From: Semisulcospira habei
Taxonomy: Eukaryota; Mollusca; Gastropoda; Semisulcospiridae
Assembly (NCBI GenBank): GCA_036245525.1
Contig: BTPG01000007.1
Coordinates: 123,043,375 to 123,107,374 of the forward strand
Direction: 5' to 3'
Length of the DNA stretch: 64,000 bases
A program made the translations under genes and the position numbers. Under the pieces are notes generated by a model. It worked only from the letters and a program-made list of their open reading frames with translations. It did not search any database and was not told where the DNA came from. Positions 61,903-64,000 of this stretch are shown here, piece by piece (positions within the stretch are counted from its first letter, which is position 1; every line of letters begins with the position of its first letter).

Positions 61903-62017
61903 GTACCTAGTACGCAAATGGCTGTTGGGCCGAAGTCGGCCGCAGTGGGCCCGCGCACTGTCGTGCGCGGGCCCACTGCGGCCGACTTCGTTCCGATGGC
62001 CATAGCGTACTGGGTAG
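61903..62017. mobile_element. GC-rich palindrome, family K, best-preserved copy
   Basis: TACCTAGTACGCAAATGGCT to GGCCATAGCGTACTGGGTA. The inner stem CGAAGTCGGCCGCAGTGGGC, CCGCGCACTG and inverse is nearly perfect. Confidence 0.88.
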
Positions 62018-62392
62018 AAAGAAATCCGCAAACAGAGAGGATATAGAGGAAGGTTGGTCGTGTCCCTTGAACTGGAAGACAGCCCAGGGCGTACACCGAG
62101 GCCGTCTTGTTCGTATCGTGATGGGGAAATGGGAGACATTCCTATAGCAGATTCAAGGCAACAAAGGCAGATCGTGCCCTTATAAACGAGGACGGAACGA
62201 ACTGTGGCATGGGCAGTCTGCTTGATCGCCGCGATTATTTAAAAAACAGCAAAACATACACATAGACGAAACTACGTAAATACACGCACTAACACACATA
62301 CCCTCCCCCCCCCCCCCCACCCCCACTGACCCCGCCCCTCAACAAATAAAAAAGAAGAAAAGAAAATAATTTTTAAAAAGTAAAGAAAAGAA

Positions 62393-62965
62393 AACAAAAC
62401 GAACGAAACGAAACGAAACGAAACGAAAGGGAACGGAACTAAACTGAACGAAAGGAAAGGAAACGGAACGCAACGGAACGAAACGAAACGAAACGAAATG
62501 GAACGGAACAAAAGGAAATGACAGGAAAGGAAACAGAACAGAATAGAACAGAACAGAGCAGAGCAGCAGAGCAGAACAGAACAGAACAGAACAGAAAAAA
62601 TCAGAGCAGAGCAGAGCAGAGCAGAGCAGTGCAGGACAGAACAGAGCAGACCAGAGCAGAGCAGAGCAAAGCAGAGCAGGACAGAGCAGGACAGAACAGA
62701 ACAGAGCGGAGCAGAGCAGAACAGAGCACAACAGAAAAGAGCAGAGTAGAGCAGGACAGAACAGAACAGAGCAGAACAGAAAAGAGCAGAGCAGAGCCAG
62801 ACAGAACAAAACAAAGCAGAACAGAAAATAGCAGAGCAGAACAGAGCAGAACAGAACAGAACAGAACAGAACAGAAAGGAACATAACAGAACAGAACAAA
62901 ACAAAACAAAAGAAAAAACAAAACAAACAGAACAGAACAGAACAGGAAAATACCCCGAAACAAAA
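62393..62965. repeat. Purine-rich AGAGC/AGAAC pentamer satellite
   Basis: AACGA-type pentamers at 62393-62515 pass into long arrays of AGAGC and AGAAC to about 62960, with almost no T on the + strand. The long Ser/Leu/Phe/Cys frames on the - strand and Arg/Glu/Gln frames on the + strand follow from this composition. Confidence 0.97.
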
Positions 62966-63101
62966 CAAATCAAACGGAATCAGAGCAAACCAAACCAACA
63001 AACTAACCGAGAAACACACATGACGTACAAAATAATAATAATTTATTTAAAAAGAAAAAAAGGAAAGAAAAAAAAAAAGAGTGACTTGTAACTGCTGGCA
63101 T

Positions 63102-63374
63102 TCATCGCAGTTTGTCAAGACAGTTCATGAATTCTTTGATCGTGAATTTTGTAAACGTGTGCCACTTAGCCGACCTTTCTGTAAGCTTGTCCTCATCAAA
63201 GCCAGTCAAATGCCACTTAAGGTCGCTCACAACCTTTTTGTGACTTGCTCCAGTATTCTTAATACGAGAACACGGCAAATATCCGCGTCTTGCCTTAACC
63301 ACTCCAGTACCACAGGAATGCGATTTACGAACGACCCAACTGCAAGAGGCATAGATTCTCATGAGCCCCCGCAT
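63102..63374 (-). other. Open frame of unknown nature, 90 codons
   Basis: The C-terminal part (KKVVSDLKWHLTGFDEDK, KWHTFTKFTIKEFMNC) has normal protein-like composition, unlike most frames here. The start lies in a family B palindrome, so the ATG is not credible. It may be a remnant of a transposon protein or an exon; I do not recognise it. Confidence 0.25.
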
Positions 63375-63430
63375 TCGCGGGGGCTCATGAGACTCCGTTT
63401 TATACCTCTTGCTGGATCTATGCTTTAACC
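63335..63430. mobile_element. Family B palindrome
   Basis: ACTGCAAGAGGCATAGATTC, TCATGAGCCCCCGCATTCGC, right arm GGGCTCATGAGACTCCG with a short insertion before TATACCTCTTGC; TTAACCCCTGG follows at 63425. Confidence 0.75.
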
Positions 63431-63542
63431 CCTGGCTTGTAAATCTAAAAACTCATGCTTACCACTTTCACTTCCATGTTAGGTTAGGCGGCAGTGAGCC
63501 TGCGGTAGTTTCAGGGACTTAAAGCGACCCGCTCTAGGCAGC

Positions 63543-64000
63543 AGGGGTGAATCTGGGGGGGGGGGGGGGGGAATCCTAGCCCCCCCCCCCCCCCACCTCC
63601 GACTCAAAATTGTTTAAAACGCTATAACAAAGTCCCTATTTTGTTTGTTTGGAACACCCTCTCCGCCTCCCTATTTGATTTTGGGGGGGCGAGTTTGGAC
63701 ACACATACGCCACTACACCCTCCCCCTCTCCCCATCCGCTCCCCCTTTCCCCCCTCCCCCGTTGTTTGATATTTTGGCGAGTGCCGAGAGTGTTGACACA
63801 CACGCCTTCTTCCTCTACTCGCCCCCCCCCCCTCCCCCCCCCCTCCACACCCCACCCCACCCCACCCCACCCTTTGTTTGATTTTCCGGTCACTTGAAAA
63901 AGGTCTAGCGTCGGGGAGGCCTATTGTGTCTGGTTGAAGGTTCTAAACAAAAAGCTGGACACCCCTCCCCCCCTCCCCCGCCCCCTCAAAGATGGTAACT
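63543..64000. mobile_element. hAT-like MITE with poly-C tracts (copy 3, runs off the window)
   Basis: CAGCAGGGGTGAATCTGGG, AAAACGCTATAACAAAGTCC, poly-C runs, GGTCTAGCGTCGGGGAGGCC and GTTGAAGGTTCTAAACAAA repeat the landmarks of the copies at 11041 and 15405. An internal segment (GTTTGATATTTTGGCGAGTG / GGCGAGTTTGGACACAC) is duplicated. Confidence 0.65.

Noticed and set aside
62272..63019. Ser/Leu/Phe/Cys-rich frames of 226-233 codons
   Set aside because: Composition artefact of the purine pentamer array.

Overview
This is animal nuclear DNA, most likely from a mollusc (probably a gastropod). The evidence is spliced genes with GT/AG introns, non-LTR retrotransposons, long CA/CT microsatellites and very many short palindromic transposons. 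The two host genes recognised are an invertebrate-type dopamine transporter and an IL-17 cytokine. The species is inferred; nothing in the window names it.

Host genes. (1) A compact IL-17-like cytokine gene lies on the + strand (17546-20110, three coding exons). Exon 1 supplies only the ATG, exon 2 the signal peptide, and exon 3 the cystine-knot domain. TATA, CCAAT and a kappaB-like site lie upstream. (2) The C-terminal part of an SLC6 monoamine transporter, closest to dopamine transporters (DAT), lies on the - strand. It has eight exons from 61698 down to the stop at 31228, and every junction and reading phase fits. Its 5' exons lie beyond the right edge. The two genes are convergent, about 11 kb apart.

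Mobile DNA fills the rest. 0-4.9 kb: tandem duplications, an array of about 164-bp repeats carrying nuclear-receptor DR1-like sites, and a 3' retroposon tail. 4.9-9.5 kb: a dead RTE-like LINE sits inside a palindromic MITE, and itself holds a short retroposon and a truncated RNase H LINE, each with visible target-site duplications. 9.5-30 kb: dense palindromic MITEs around IL-17. 30-62 kb: the DAT gene, whose introns hold an intact 998-codon CR1/L2-like LINE (- strand, 48.4-52.4 kb), an inverted-repeat element carrying a hammerhead ribozyme (52.6-53.6 kb), a decayed LINE with an esterase-type ORF1 (+ strand, 54.5-61.2 kb), a nine-unit 60-bp satellite (44.5-45.1 kb) and large CA arrays. 62-64 kb: a purine-biased pentamer satellite and a poly-C-rich hAT-like MITE.

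The most distinctive feature is the population of near-perfect palindromes, at least a dozen sequence families with over 60 copies or fragments. Many are bounded by TTAA and start with CCC, like piggyBac-type MITEs. One insertion has two unoccupied paralogous sites in this window, confirming a TTAA target. Several copies carry the same substitutions on both hairpin arms, so the arms are being corrected against each other or constrained as a hairpin.
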